A stretch of DNA of 64,000 nt from an uncultured Caulobacterales bacterium (GTDB taxonomy: Bacteria; Pseudomonadota; Alphaproteobacteria; Caulobacterales; Maricaulaceae), in assembly GCA_938003545.1 (NCBI GenBank), contig CALKXY010000014.1, positions 1 to 64,000 on the forward strand. The letters are read 5' to 3'. A program made the translations under genes and the position numbers. The notes beneath the pieces were generated by a model. That model saw nothing but the letters and a program-made list of their open reading frames with translations, searched no databases and was not told where the DNA came from. Shown here piece after piece: positions 9,511 to 16,434 of the stretch. The stretch's first letter is position 1. Each line of letters starts with the position of its first letter.

Positions 9511-10875
9511 ATGGCATTTGCATCAATGAATCCCGCAACAGGCGAAACTGTTGCGACATTTGAAAACATCAACAAAGCTCAGATTGAGGATGCACTCGCG
9601 TCTTCATGGGCGGCGCATCAAACGCTGAAGTCGTGGTCGATGGAAGACCGCAGAGCCGCCATGCATCGTGTTGCTGATATTTTGGACGCCGAAGCCGAAG
9701 AGCTTGGCGCTATTGTTACGTTGGAAATGGGTAAGACGTTGAAGTCGGCCATTGCCGAAGTGAAAAAATGCGCAGTTGGCTGTCGCTATTATGCAGATAA
9801 TGCAGCGGATATGATGGCAGATGAGTTTATAAATGCGACGTCCGCGACGACATATAAACGCTATCTCCCAATGGGGCCAATCATGGTTGTCATGCCGTGG
9901 AATTATCCAATGTGGCAGGTCTATCGTTTTGTAGGCCCTGCGCTTATGGCTGGGAATACGGGCTTGCTCAAGCATGCCTCGAATGTCCCGCAGTGTTCGC
10001 AATCCGTCGAAGATGTTGTCCGCCGCGCAGGTTTCCCTGAGGGGGCGTTGCAAAGCCTTTACATTACCACTGGCGAAGTTGGTGATATGTTGCGCGATGA
10101 TCGTGTGCGTGGTGCGACTCTGACCGGCTCCGAACGGGCAGGGGCGTCTGTTGCTTCGATTTGTGGGCAAGAAATCAAGCCGACTGTTTTGGAATTGGGC
10201 GGGTCTGACGCCTTTATCGTGATGCCAAGTGCAGATTTAGATAAAGCTGTTAATATTGCTGTGACAGCGCGGACTCAAAATTGTGGGCAGTCATGTATCG
10301 CAGGGAAACGATTTATCGTCCATGCAGACGTTTACGATGCGTTCAAGGCTAAGTTTAAAGCGGGTATCGAATCGCTCGTCATTGGTGATCCAAATGATCC
10401 AGAAACGGACATAGGACCGCTTGTCTCAGAAGGGTCTCGTGATGAGATTGCCAAGCAAGTTGAGGCTGCACTTAAAGATGGAGCTGTGCGGGTTACAGGC
10501 GGGGAAGTCATCGAGGGGCCTGGATTCTTCTATCGACCAGGTATTTTGGAAAATATTCAAAAATCATCTAATGCCTATTATGAAGAAATCTTCGGTCCTG
10601 TTGCACTCCTGTTCAAAGTGAACTCGATTGAGGAAGCCATTGACCTCGCGAATGATAGCCCGTTTGGTCTGGGGTCTTCAATCTTCACGCAAAATAAGGT
10701 CGAGCAAGATCTTGCTATTGATGAAATTGAAGCCGGCGCGACATTCGTCAATTCCATGACATCATCCCATCCTGCGCTGCCTTTTGGCGGTGTTAAACGA
10801 TCTGGATATGGGCGTGAATTGGCAGCAGAGGGCCTGAGAGCCTTCTGCAATGTGAAGACAGTGTCGATCTCTTAA
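9511..10875 (+). CDS. NAD(P)-dependent aldehyde dehydrogenase, probable succinate-semialdehyde dehydrogenase
   Basis: A 454-residue aldehyde dehydrogenase of the short GabD1/Sad type, without the N-terminal extension of longer forms. The active-site cysteine is in QNCGQSCIAGKRF, the glutamate in LELGGSDAF and the cofactor segment in MPWNYPMWQ. Homoprotocatechuate breakdown ends in pyruvate and succinic semialdehyde, so an SSADH here would feed the latter into the TCA cycle. That role also occurs in E. coli (Sad). It has a good AGGAGG ribosome-binding site at 9501-9506 and ends the rightward transcript. The substrate is inferred from subfamily resemblance and context. Confidence 0.83.
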   Translation: MAFASMNPATGETVATFENINKAQIEDALASSWAAHQTLKSWSMEDRRAAMHRVADILDAEAEELGAIVTLEMGKTLKSAIAEVKKCAVGCRYYADNAADMMADEFINATSATTYKRYLPMGPIMVVMPWNYPMWQVYRFVGPALMAGNTGLLKHASNVPQCSQSVEDVVRRAGFPEGALQSLYITTGEVGDMLRDDRVRGATLTGSERAGASVASICGQEIKPTVLELGGSDAFIVMPSADLDKAVNIAVTARTQNCGQSCIAGKRFIVHADVYDAFKAKFKAGIESLVIGDPNDPETDIGPLVSEGSRDEIAKQVEAALKDGAVRVTGGEVIEGPGFFYRPGILENIQKSSNAYYEEIFGPVALLFKVNSIEEAIDLANDSPFGLGSSIFTQNKVEQDLAIDEIEAGATFVNSMTSSHPALPFGGVKRSGYGRELAAEGLRAFCNVKTVSIS

Positions 10876-10894
10876 GCGGTTGAACATTACTGTT

Positions 10895-10964
10895 GAGGGT
10901 GACGAATAAAGAGACATAATAGGTGTCTCTATCTCGTCATAGGTGTCTCTATCTCGTCATCCTC
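10895..10964. repeat. 20-bp tandem direct repeat inside a long imperfect inverted repeat
   Basis: The 20-mer AGGTGTCTCTATCTCGTCAT occurs twice with no gap at 10921-10940 and 10941-10960. Upstream, 10895-10916 (GAGGGTGACGA...AGAGACA) is an imperfect reverse complement of 10944-10964, giving a stem of about 21 bp, and the 3' part of the same arm also matches the first copy of the repeat. So one left arm can pair with either of two right arms. It lies 20 bp after the last hpa-linked gene and may act as a terminator or processing hairpin, although no T-tract follows. Confidence 0.7.
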
Positions 10965-11132
10965 GGTTCTATGTCTCGGGCGTTTAGCTTGATTCATTAT
11001 AAATCCTCACGACAAAATCGGTGGTGATGAATTTTTAATCCTCATGTCTTAAAAATAATAATCGTTTAAGTTCATAGACTTACAATAAGTTTCGACAGAA
11101 TTATCCTCGGCCTGAAAACCTATGTCATGATA

Positions 11133-11427
11133 CACAGGTTCTTTCGAACATGGGACAGGTAGGACGTCACCTTACTGGTTCGAAAGGCTGTGTGTGAAAT
11201 AGGACTGGTTTGACAGCTTCGCCTATTATCTTACGCATTGGAGCCTGACCGCATGAGCTGCCGCGCTCGACATGCTAAAAACATGACGACGTAAGCGGTG
11301 TAGCGGGAGTATTTAAGAGGCCTTTGCGTAAAACGTCACAGCCGCAGGGTTATCACTTGCGTAAAACACATTTTTTATCCTCGGTACTCCGTCGTGAGTA
11401 CTAACCCTGCGGGCCGTCCCGCTTTTA
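11133..11427 (+). ncRNA. Candidate structured RNA of about 295 nt ending in a terminator
   Basis: A run of consecutive stems reads best on the plus strand: CTTTCGAAC (11141-11149) with GTTCGAAAG (11178-11186), flanked by ACACAG/CTGTGT; AATAGG (11198-11203) with CCTATT (11222-11227); CTTACG (11230-11235) with CGTAAG (11290-11295); CCGCAGGGTTA (11342-11352) with TAACCCTGCGG (11402-11412), enclosing GTACTC/GAGTAC (11384-11389, 11396-11401). A GC-rich hairpin with TTTT follows at 11409-11426. Strand and ends are guesses. It does not show the landmarks of tmRNA, RNase P, SRP or 6S RNA that I know. It could be a stand-alone RNA or a leader of the murA block. Confidence 0.4.
11409..11427 (+). terminator. 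Probable rho-independent terminator overlapping an alternative stem
   Basis: GCGGG at 11409-11413 pairs with CCCGC at 11418-11422 around a CCGT loop, followed at once by TTTTATC. The left arm is shared with TAACCCTGCGG, which can instead pair with the upstream CCGCAGGGTTA at 11342-11352. Only one of the two stems can form at a time. Confidence 0.5.
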
Positions 11428-11520
11428 TCTCAATCACGCCGAACCCTTTGATGGTCGGCTGCACCGTTCGCCTGCGCCATTGCTGCTTGAAAACTCTTTC
11501 GCAGGGCGTAGTCTGGTTTC

Positions 11521-11682
11521 ATGTCAGATACAGGCCACACTGCTAAAAAAGCTCCAAAGAAAACGCGGGACGAACGCTTAGCTGAACAGCTGCGTGCGAA
11601 CCTAAAACGGCGAAAACAAGCTGTACGAAAATCAAAAGCGGCCACAGCTGATACGACCTCTGACCAACTGCCCAAAGACTGA
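11521..11682 (+). CDS. Small basic conserved-type protein upstream of murA (53 residues)
   Basis: ATG at 11521 opens a 53-codon frame ending with TGA at 11680-11682. The product is highly charged: a lysine-rich start (AKKAPKKTRDERLAEQ), then LRANLKRRKQAVRKSK, and a polar acidic tail ending QLPKD. Proteins of this size with an ERLAxxLRxNLxRRK core are found next to murA in Caulobacterales-type genomes as unnamed hypotheticals. The helical basic centre could bind nucleic acid, but no function is known. It sits 125 bp upstream of murA in the same orientation. An overlapping 112-codon frame on the other strand looks like a shadow. The call rests on composition, position and resemblance. Confidence 0.6.
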   Translation: MSDTGHTAKKAPKKTRDERLAEQLRANLKRRKQAVRKSKAATADTTSDQLPKD

Positions 11683-11768
11683 TCGGGTCCTAATCTTGAC
11701 CTGACACATTCCGAACAATGCGATGCCTTGAAATCGCCTGCAGGCCCGCATAACACCCGACATAACAA

Positions 11769-11785
11769 GGCCCTGTATCAGGGCC
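11769..11785 (+). promoter_or_regulatory. Perfect 7-bp hairpin just upstream of murA
   Basis: GGCCCTG and CAGGGCC pair around a three-base TAT loop, ending 22 bp before the murA start codon. No T-run follows on the plus strand, so it is not an obvious terminator. It would lie in the murA leader, where it could affect ribosome access, or mark the end of the preceding small-gene transcript. Confidence 0.4.
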
Positions 11786-11807
11786 TAAAAACGGCGTGGA
11801 AAACGGC

Positions 11808-13073
11808 ATGGACAAAATTGTCATAGAAGGCGGATTCCCGCTCAACGGTGAAATCAGCATTAGCGGTGCGAAAAATTCCGCGATTAAACTGATGGCTGTC
11901 TGCTTGCTGACGGATGAGCCTGTCACCCTCACGAACATGCCGCGTTTGCGCGACACGCGCTCCATGGCTGGACTGCTTCGTCATCTCGGTGTTGAGGTGG
12001 ATGAGGGCGAGGGCGATGTGATGAAACTTCACGCGCCAAAGCTCTCGGAACTGACTGCGCCATATGATCTTGTGCGAAAAATGCGCGCGAGTTTCAATGT
12101 GTTGGGGCCACTTCTTGCACGAGAACGAAAAGCCAAAGTCTCGCTTCCGGGCGGCTGCGCTATTGGTGCGCGCCCTGTTGATCTACATTTGAAAGCTCTC
12201 GAAGCTCTGGGAGCGGACATCAAATTAGATGCAGGATATGTGATTGCATCTGCGAAAGATGGCCTAAAAGGCGGGGAGATTACCTTCCCATTCGTAAGTG
12301 TCGGTGCGACAGAGCACGCCATGCTGGCGGCTGTATTGGCTGATGGTGAGACGGTTCTAAACAACGCCGCACGCGAGCCTGAAATTGCTGATCTTGCGAA
12401 TTGCTTGAATGCGATGGGCGCAAAAATCATGGGAGCTGGTCGCTCAGAGATTCGCATTCAAGGCGTCGAACGACTATCGGGTGTGAAATATGCCGTTGTC
12501 CCTGACCGGATCGAGGCAGGAACATATGCATTGGCCGCGGCGACGGCAGGTGGTTCAGTTCGTCTGACCAACATCCGTTCTGATCATCTGGGCTCCCTCT
12601 GGCCGTTGATCGCGCAAGCGGGCGCGAAAGTGTCTCTGGATGAAACTAGCGTGTTAATTGAACGTGGGGGCGGGCGTCCAAAGCCTGTGGATGTTGATAC
12701 GATGGCCTATCCGGGTTTCCCAACTGACCTGCAGGCCCAGTTCATGTCATTCATGTGTTTAGCGGACGGCGTCTCGATTATCCGCGAAAATATATTTGAA
12801 AACCGATTCATGCATTGCCCTGAATTGATCCGTATGGGCGCAGACATTACTGTGACGGGCCGCGAAGCTATTGTGCGGGGCGTCAAAGAGTTTCGAGCCG
12901 CGCCCGTTATGGCGACAGATTTACGGGCCTCGGCTTGTTTAATAAACGCAGGATTGGCAGCACGCGGTGAAACGCATATTAGCCGTGTCTACCATCTGGA
13001 TCGCGGCTTTGAACAAATTGAAGTCAAACTCCAGCAATGTGGCGCACGGATTTCGAGGCAAAAAGATGACTAA
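11808..13073 (+). CDS. murA: UDP-N-acetylglucosamine 1-carboxyvinyltransferase
   Basis: Transfers enolpyruvate from PEP to UDP-GlcNAc, the first committed step of peptidoglycan synthesis in the cytoplasm. Residues K22-N23 in GAKNSA and the PEP-binding, fosfomycin-sensitive Cys117 in [10 protein letters not shown] are present, as are the FPTDLQAQ and [10 protein letters not shown] motifs. Length (about 421 residues) is normal. ATG at 11808 (MDKIVIEGG) matches the family N-terminus; a GTG four codons earlier (11796) is possible but less likely. It heads the conserved alphaproteobacterial block and overlaps the DUF2948 gene by 8 bp. Confidence 0.97.
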   Translation: MDKIVIEGGFPLNGEISISGAKNSAIKLMAVCLLTDEPVTLTNMPRLRDTRSMAGLLRHLGVEVDEGEGDVMKLHAPKLSELTAPYDLVRKMRASFNVLGPLLARERKAKVSLPGGCAIGARPVDLHLKALEALGADIKLDAGYVIASAKDGLKGGEITFPFVSVGATEHAMLAAVLADGETVLNNAAREPEIADLANCLNAMGAKIMGAGRSEIRIQGVERLSGVKYAVVPDRIEAGTYALAAATAGGSVRLTNIRSDHLGSLWPLIAQAGAKVSLDETSVLIERGGGRPKPVDVDTMAYPGFPTDLQAQFMSFMCLADGVSIIRENIFENRFMHCPELIRMGADITVTGREAIVRGVKEFRAAPVMATDLRASACLINAGLAARGETHISRVYHLDRGFEQIEVKLQQCGARISRQKDD

Positions 13074-13482
13074 GTTAAAACTACGCGCCACCGAAGTTTC
13101 AGACCTCGAGGTCATTGCGAGTGCCGTTCAAGACGGCATTTTTCAGATCGGACAATCTCGCTTTGATTCAACCGCCCGCAGCTTTACCTTGCGTCTTTCG
13201 CGGTACATGCATGAAGTCGCAGCTCCACACAGGATTGAATCTGGTCTAAGGTTTGATGGTGTATTGAACGTTCGAAGTCAGGGCGTTGCGCATGATAAAT
13301 CAGAGGCTTACGCCGTTGTCTTAGGCGTAACATTTGAGGAGACTGATCTACCTGCTGGTTATCTCAATCTGACTTTGGCAGGCGGCGGCATTATTCAAAT
13401 TGAAGTCGAGGCTGTCGATATTACGCTCGCGGATATCGGCGAACCCCGCATAACAAAAAAAATTCCAACCCATGACGGATAG
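13066..13482 (+). CDS. DUF2948 family protein
   Basis: A 138-residue protein of unknown function with the family-typical start (MTKLKLRA, then [17 protein letters not shown]) and the [19 protein letters not shown] segment. The ATG at 13066 lies inside the end of murA (8-bp overlap) with GAGG upstream; a longer in-frame start at 12967 lies deep within murA and is rejected. DUF2948 genes almost always follow murA in Alphaproteobacteria. Normally hisD comes next; here the stop overlaps the UPF0262 gene by 11 bp and hisD is absent. Confidence 0.88.
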   Translation: MTKLKLRATEVSDLEVIASAVQDGIFQIGQSRFDSTARSFTLRLSRYMHEVAAPHRIESGLRFDGVLNVRSQGVAHDKSEAYAVVLGVTFEETDLPAGYLNLTLAGGGIIQIEVEAVDITLADIGEPRITKKIPTHDG

Positions 13483-13960
13483 TGAAAACCACTACATTGC
13501 CGAGCTTCATATTGATGAGGATAGTCTGCCTGTCACATCAATAGAAATGCAGCATGAGCGGCGTGTGGCGATTTTTGATTTACTGGAAGAGAACATGTTC
13601 CGTCCACTCGACAGTGAACGCGGGCCGTATTCACTTCGCTTGAGCCTACAAGACGGTCGCAGGCTAGTGATGGATGTCACGCGAACAAATGGATCGCCGC
13701 GCGGAATTTATAATATCTCACTCGTTCCATTTCGGCGAGTCATCAAAGATTACTTCATGATCTGCGAGAGTTACCATAACGCGATCCGTACCGCGACATC
13801 GGCACAAATTGAAGCCATCGATATGGGGCGACGTGGACTTCATAATGAAGGGTCGCGCATGCTAACGGATTCATTGCGCAATCAGGCCGAAGTTGAATTT
13901 AACACCTCGCGGCGACTGTTTACGCTCATCTGCGCGCTTCACCGACGGACGGTTCAATGA
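13472..13960 (+). CDS. UPF0262 family protein
   Basis: A 162-residue protein of the UPF0262 family, conserved in Alphaproteobacteria between hisD or DUF2948 and infA. Family features visible are the RRVAIFDLLEENMF segment, the GPYSLRLSLQDGRRLVMDV strand pair, FRRVIKDYFMICESY, and a basic C-terminus. It has no signal peptide or membrane segment, and its function is unknown. It overlaps the upstream DUF2948 gene by 11 bp and the downstream phosphatase gene by 4 bp, so the block is translated as one tightly coupled message. Confidence 0.9.
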   Translation: MTDSENHYIAELHIDEDSLPVTSIEMQHERRVAIFDLLEENMFRPLDSERGPYSLRLSLQDGRRLVMDVTRTNGSPRGIYNISLVPFRRVIKDYFMICESYHNAIRTATSAQIEAIDMGRRGLHNEGSRMLTDSLRNQAEVEFNTSRRLFTLICALHRRTVQ

Positions 13961-14373
13961 GAATACTCTTCATATGCCAGCTGAATTCCGTGCGCTCGCC
14001 GATGGCAGAGGGCCTGCTACGTCAACGCCTCGGGGATCACGTGGATGTCCAGAGTTGCGGCCTGACGCCCATAGAGCCAAATGATTTCATGCTTAGCGTG
14101 ATGCGGGAAATCGGTATTGATATGTCAGAGCATGAGCCCTTAGCTCTTGCCGATTTGCAAGATGACACATTTGACCGCGTCATTGCTTTCACATCGGCGG
14201 CGCAGGCCGCAGCTCAAGCTGCGTTTGAGGGTACGGATGTGAAAATCGAGCTGTGGGCCGTACCTGATCCAGGTGAGGGATCGCTGGACGTACGAGCCTT
14301 GCTCAACAATTATCGCGCTATTCGGACAAATATTGCGACCCGTCTGGAGCGAGAGTTCCGTAAAACCGCATAA
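13957..14373 (+). CDS. Low-molecular-weight protein-tyrosine-phosphatase family protein
   Basis: A 138-residue protein with the P-loop signature at the very N-terminus, C7-QLNSV-R13-S, matching CX5RS of low-molecular-weight phosphatases and thioredoxin-type arsenate reductases. The general acid aspartate is in the VPDPGEGS loop near the C-terminus. It lacks the extra cysteine pair expected of a true arsenate reductase, so a phosphatase is more likely. In alphaproteobacteria this gene sits between UPF0262 and infA, as here. The substrate is unknown. The start overlaps the preceding stop (ATGA). Confidence 0.88.
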   Translation: MRILFICQLNSVRSPMAEGLLRQRLGDHVDVQSCGLTPIEPNDFMLSVMREIGIDMSEHEPLALADLQDDTFDRVIAFTSAAQAAAQAAFEGTDVKIELWAVPDPGEGSLDVRALLNNYRAIRTNIATRLEREFRKTA

Positions 14374-14440
14374 AACCCTTTAAACCCGTTGCAATCTACT
14401 TATATAGCGGCGGTATTAAACGCCGAGAAAAGGAATTAGT

Positions 14441-14659
14441 TTGGCTAAAGAAGAACTTTTGGAATTCGAGGGTGAAGTTGTAGAGCTTTTACCTAATGCG
14501 ACATTCCGCGTGAAACTCGTGAACGATCACGAGATCATTGCCCATACTGCTGGCCGCATGCGTAAGAACCGTATTCGTGTGCTTGCTGGTGACCGTGTCA
14601 CTGTTGAAATGACACCTTATGATTTGACCAAAGGTCGGATCACGTACCGATTCAAATAG
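14441..14659 (+). CDS. infA: Translation initiation factor IF-1, TTG start
   Basis: A 72-residue OB-fold protein that binds the A site of the 30S subunit during initiation. The sequence [13 protein letters not shown], the [10 protein letters not shown] loop and the [13 protein letters not shown] end are diagnostic. The start codon is TTG at 14441, with AAAAGGA just upstream; no ATG or GTG nearby gives the invariant MAKEE start, so the TTG is real. A short promoter-like region at 14374-14440 precedes it, although it also lies within the murA-yacG block. It is followed 10 bp later by maf. Confidence 0.96.
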   Translation: MAKEELLEFEGEVVELLPNATFRVKLVNDHEIIAHTAGRMRKNRIRVLAGDRVTVEMTPYDLTKGRITYRFK

Positions 14660-14669
14660 TAATGCCGGG

Positions 14670-15236
14670 ATGAAACCCTTCATCCTGGCCAGTGCCAGTC
14701 CACGCCGTCGTGATCTTTTAGGTCAAATCGGTATGGTTCCAGCACAAATTATTCCAGCTGACATCAATGAAGATCCGATAGACGGCGAACTTCCACGTCT
14801 TCACGCCTTGCGTTTGGCATGTGAGAAGGCGCAAAAAGTTTCGGGCGAACATTCGGGAAAAATCGTTCTGGCGTCGGATACGGTTGTTGGTGTCGGACGA
14901 CGTATTTTGCCTAAATCCGAAGATCGGAAGACAGCTGAAGAATGTTTGCGCTTACTGTCTGGCCGCAGTCATCGTGTTTTTACTGGCGTTGCTGTTATTG
15001 ACGAAGCGGGCGAAATGCGCTCTCGCGTGTCCGAAACGCGATTGAAAATGAAACGGCTAAACGAAACCGAAATCACTGACTATTTGGATAGCGAAGAATG
15101 GGATGGAAAAGCAGGCGGTTATGGCATTCAAGGCCGCGCAGGCGCATTCATTCATCACCTCTCTGGCTCCTACACAGGCGTCATGGGACTTCCAGTCTAT
15201 GAAACCCGAAACCTTTTATTGGCGGCATGCACATGA
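14670..15236 (+). CDS. Maf family nucleotide pyrophosphatase
   Basis: A 188-residue Maf protein. It contains the N-terminal SASPRRRDLL loop, the catalytic D70 in LASDTVV, the GRSHRVFTGV motif and the C-terminal KAGGYGIQGRAG segment. Family members hydrolyse non-canonical nucleoside triphosphates such as dTTP/UTP or modified bases, and are linked to septum formation in some bacteria. It lies between infA and the RNase gene, the usual alphaproteobacterial place, and its stop overlaps the next start (ATGA). Which Maf subclass it belongs to cannot be settled by eye. Confidence 0.93.
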   Translation: MKPFILASASPRRRDLLGQIGMVPAQIIPADINEDPIDGELPRLHALRLACEKAQKVSGEHSGKIVLASDTVVGVGRRILPKSEDRKTAEECLRLLSGRSHRVFTGVAVIDEAGEMRSRVSETRLKMKRLNETEITDYLDSEEWDGKAGGYGIQGRAGAFIHHLSGSYTGVMGLPVYETRNLLLAACT

Positions 15237-16246
15237 AACGTAGAGCCGTAATTGAAGAGGCCGTCGGTGAACATCGCGCTATTCTCTATGAAGGCCGCCG
15301 CATGGTTGAAATCCATGTGGATCGCCCGTGGCAAAATATTCCGCGCACGGGCGATAGATATGTCGCACGTGTGACATCTGTTGATGCATCTGTTGCAGGC
15401 GCTTGGGTGGAATTGACAAAAGACACATCTCCTGCCTTGCTGCCATTTGCTGCGCAGCGCGATATGCCTCGATTAGCAGAAGGCCAGAGCGTAGAAGTTT
15501 CTGTCTTGCGTTCACAAATCGGGTCGAAAGGCGCGACAGTCCGCTATATAAGTGAGACTGATAAGGCTGTTGGGTTGCTTCAACGCCTTACATTACGTGA
15601 ACGTCTGACTGAACGTTTTCCCGACATTACATTTGATGAGGCAGCCGTGAATGCGGTTGATGATGCGTGCGATACATCGCTTGCCTTGCCCGGCGGTGGC
15701 TCCATCACGATAGAGCAAACGCAAGCCTTGCTGGCGATTGATGTCGACAAAGGCGCAGCGATTTCTGCCGCTAGTGCCGCGAATGAGGCTGCAAAATTGA
15801 TTGCGTCACAGCTAAGATTGAGGGCGCTTGGTGGATTGGTGATTATTGATTTTCCGAATTTGCGTCAGCCAAAGCAGCGCAAGACATTAGAACGGACACT
15901 GGAAGCTGCTTTTGAGGCAGATCCGAATATCGCAAAGTTCAATGGCTTGTCGCGTTTTGGCGTGATTGAAATGACGCGTGCGAAACCAGATTTATCTTTG
16001 GATGAGCTTTTGAATGATAAATACGGGGAGCCAACAATTCAAACGCAAGCTCTACGGGCGCTGCGCCGGTTGACGCGAGAAGGGGCTACCTCTCCTGGTG
16101 CGAAGTTAGAGTTATTTGTGCCTGCAGCGGTTCTGAAATGGCTGGAGTCTGCGCCATTCGATTGGCGAGCTGAAGTGACGGACAAAATGGGCGCGCGCTA
16201 TAGCGTTGTCGAAGGGCCAGCCATGGATGTGAAGGCCGACAGATGA
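15233..16246 (+). CDS. Ribonuclease E/G family protein, short form
   Basis: A roughly 337-residue member of the RNase E/G family. The catalytic aspartates are present: D170 in LLAIDVDKG and D206 in LGGLVIIDFPN. The usual Zn-link (CPxC) region and the dimerisation part of full-length RNase E/G are missing, so the protein ends soon after the DNase-I-like domain. Short versions like this are the normal product at this locus between maf and yacG in many alphaproteobacteria; a full-length RNase E is expected elsewhere. ATG at 15233 overlaps the maf stop; an ATG two codons earlier (15227) is equally possible. Confidence 0.87.
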   Translation: MKRRAVIEEAVGEHRAILYEGRRMVEIHVDRPWQNIPRTGDRYVARVTSVDASVAGAWVELTKDTSPALLPFAAQRDMPRLAEGQSVEVSVLRSQIGSKGATVRYISETDKAVGLLQRLTLRERLTERFPDITFDEAAVNAVDDACDTSLALPGGGSITIEQTQALLAIDVDKGAAISAASAANEAAKLIASQLRLRALGGLVIIDFPNLRQPKQRKTLERTLEAAFEADPNIAKFNGLSRFGVIEMTRAKPDLSLDELLNDKYGEPTIQTQALRALRRLTREGATSPGAKLELFVPAAVLKWLESAPFDWRAEVTDKMGARYSVVEGPAMDVKADR

Positions 16247-16434
16247 CACGTTGCACATATTGCAAGCGCCAAGCTGTTGTGGAGAACTTCAAGCCGTTTT
16301 GTTCCAAACGCTGTGCCGATTTGGATTTAGGGCAATGGTTGACAGGTGGTTATGCCATTCCAACGCAAGACTCTGGGCCTAGTCACCACAATGATCCGGA
16401 AGAGTCTGACCCTTATACTCCGGCGAATGATTAG
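16243..16434 (+). CDS. yacG: DNA gyrase inhibitor YacG, zinc protein
   Basis: A 63-residue protein with a four-cysteine zinc site, C4-x2-C7 and C20-x3-C24, followed by DLGQWLTGGYAIP, the YacG signature. In E. coli YacG binds GyrB and inhibits gyrase. It overlaps the RNase gene by 4 bp and closes the murA-infA block. It also overlaps the convergent glycerophosphodiesterase-family gene by 4 bp. Confidence 0.94.
   Translation: MTRCTYCKRQAVVENFKPFCSKRCADLDLGQWLTGGYAIPTQDSGPSHHNDPEESDPYTPAND

Larger units (their letters stand above)
10876..11520. other. Non-coding interval between the hpa-linked genes and the murA block
   Basis: About 645 bp without a credible protein gene on either strand. It holds the 20-bp tandem repeat at 10921-10960, an AT-rich stretch at 10990-11100, and the structured-RNA candidate described separately (about 11133-11427). 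The octamer ATCCTCGG occurs three times (10959, 11103 and 11376), and TTGCGTAAAAC occurs twice (starting near 11324 and 11358). I recognise no known RNA family or mobile element in it. Confidence 0.7.

Noticed and set aside
10921-10960. CRISPR-like repeat
   Set aside because: Only two copies exist, they are directly abutting with no spacer, and no cas genes are nearby.
11133-11430. Possibility that the structured region is a permuted tmRNA, RNase P RNA, SRP RNA or 6S RNA
   Set aside because: No tag-peptide frame like ANDNxAEEFAVAA, no GAGGAAAGTCC-type RNase P core, no SRP GGAAG/AGCAGCC loop and no paired 6S ends were seen, so I left it as an unassigned RNA candidate.
11430-11768. 112-codon minus-strand frame opposite the small basic protein
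   Set aside because: Cys/Arg/Phe-rich composition without any family resemblance, antisense to a more credible gene.
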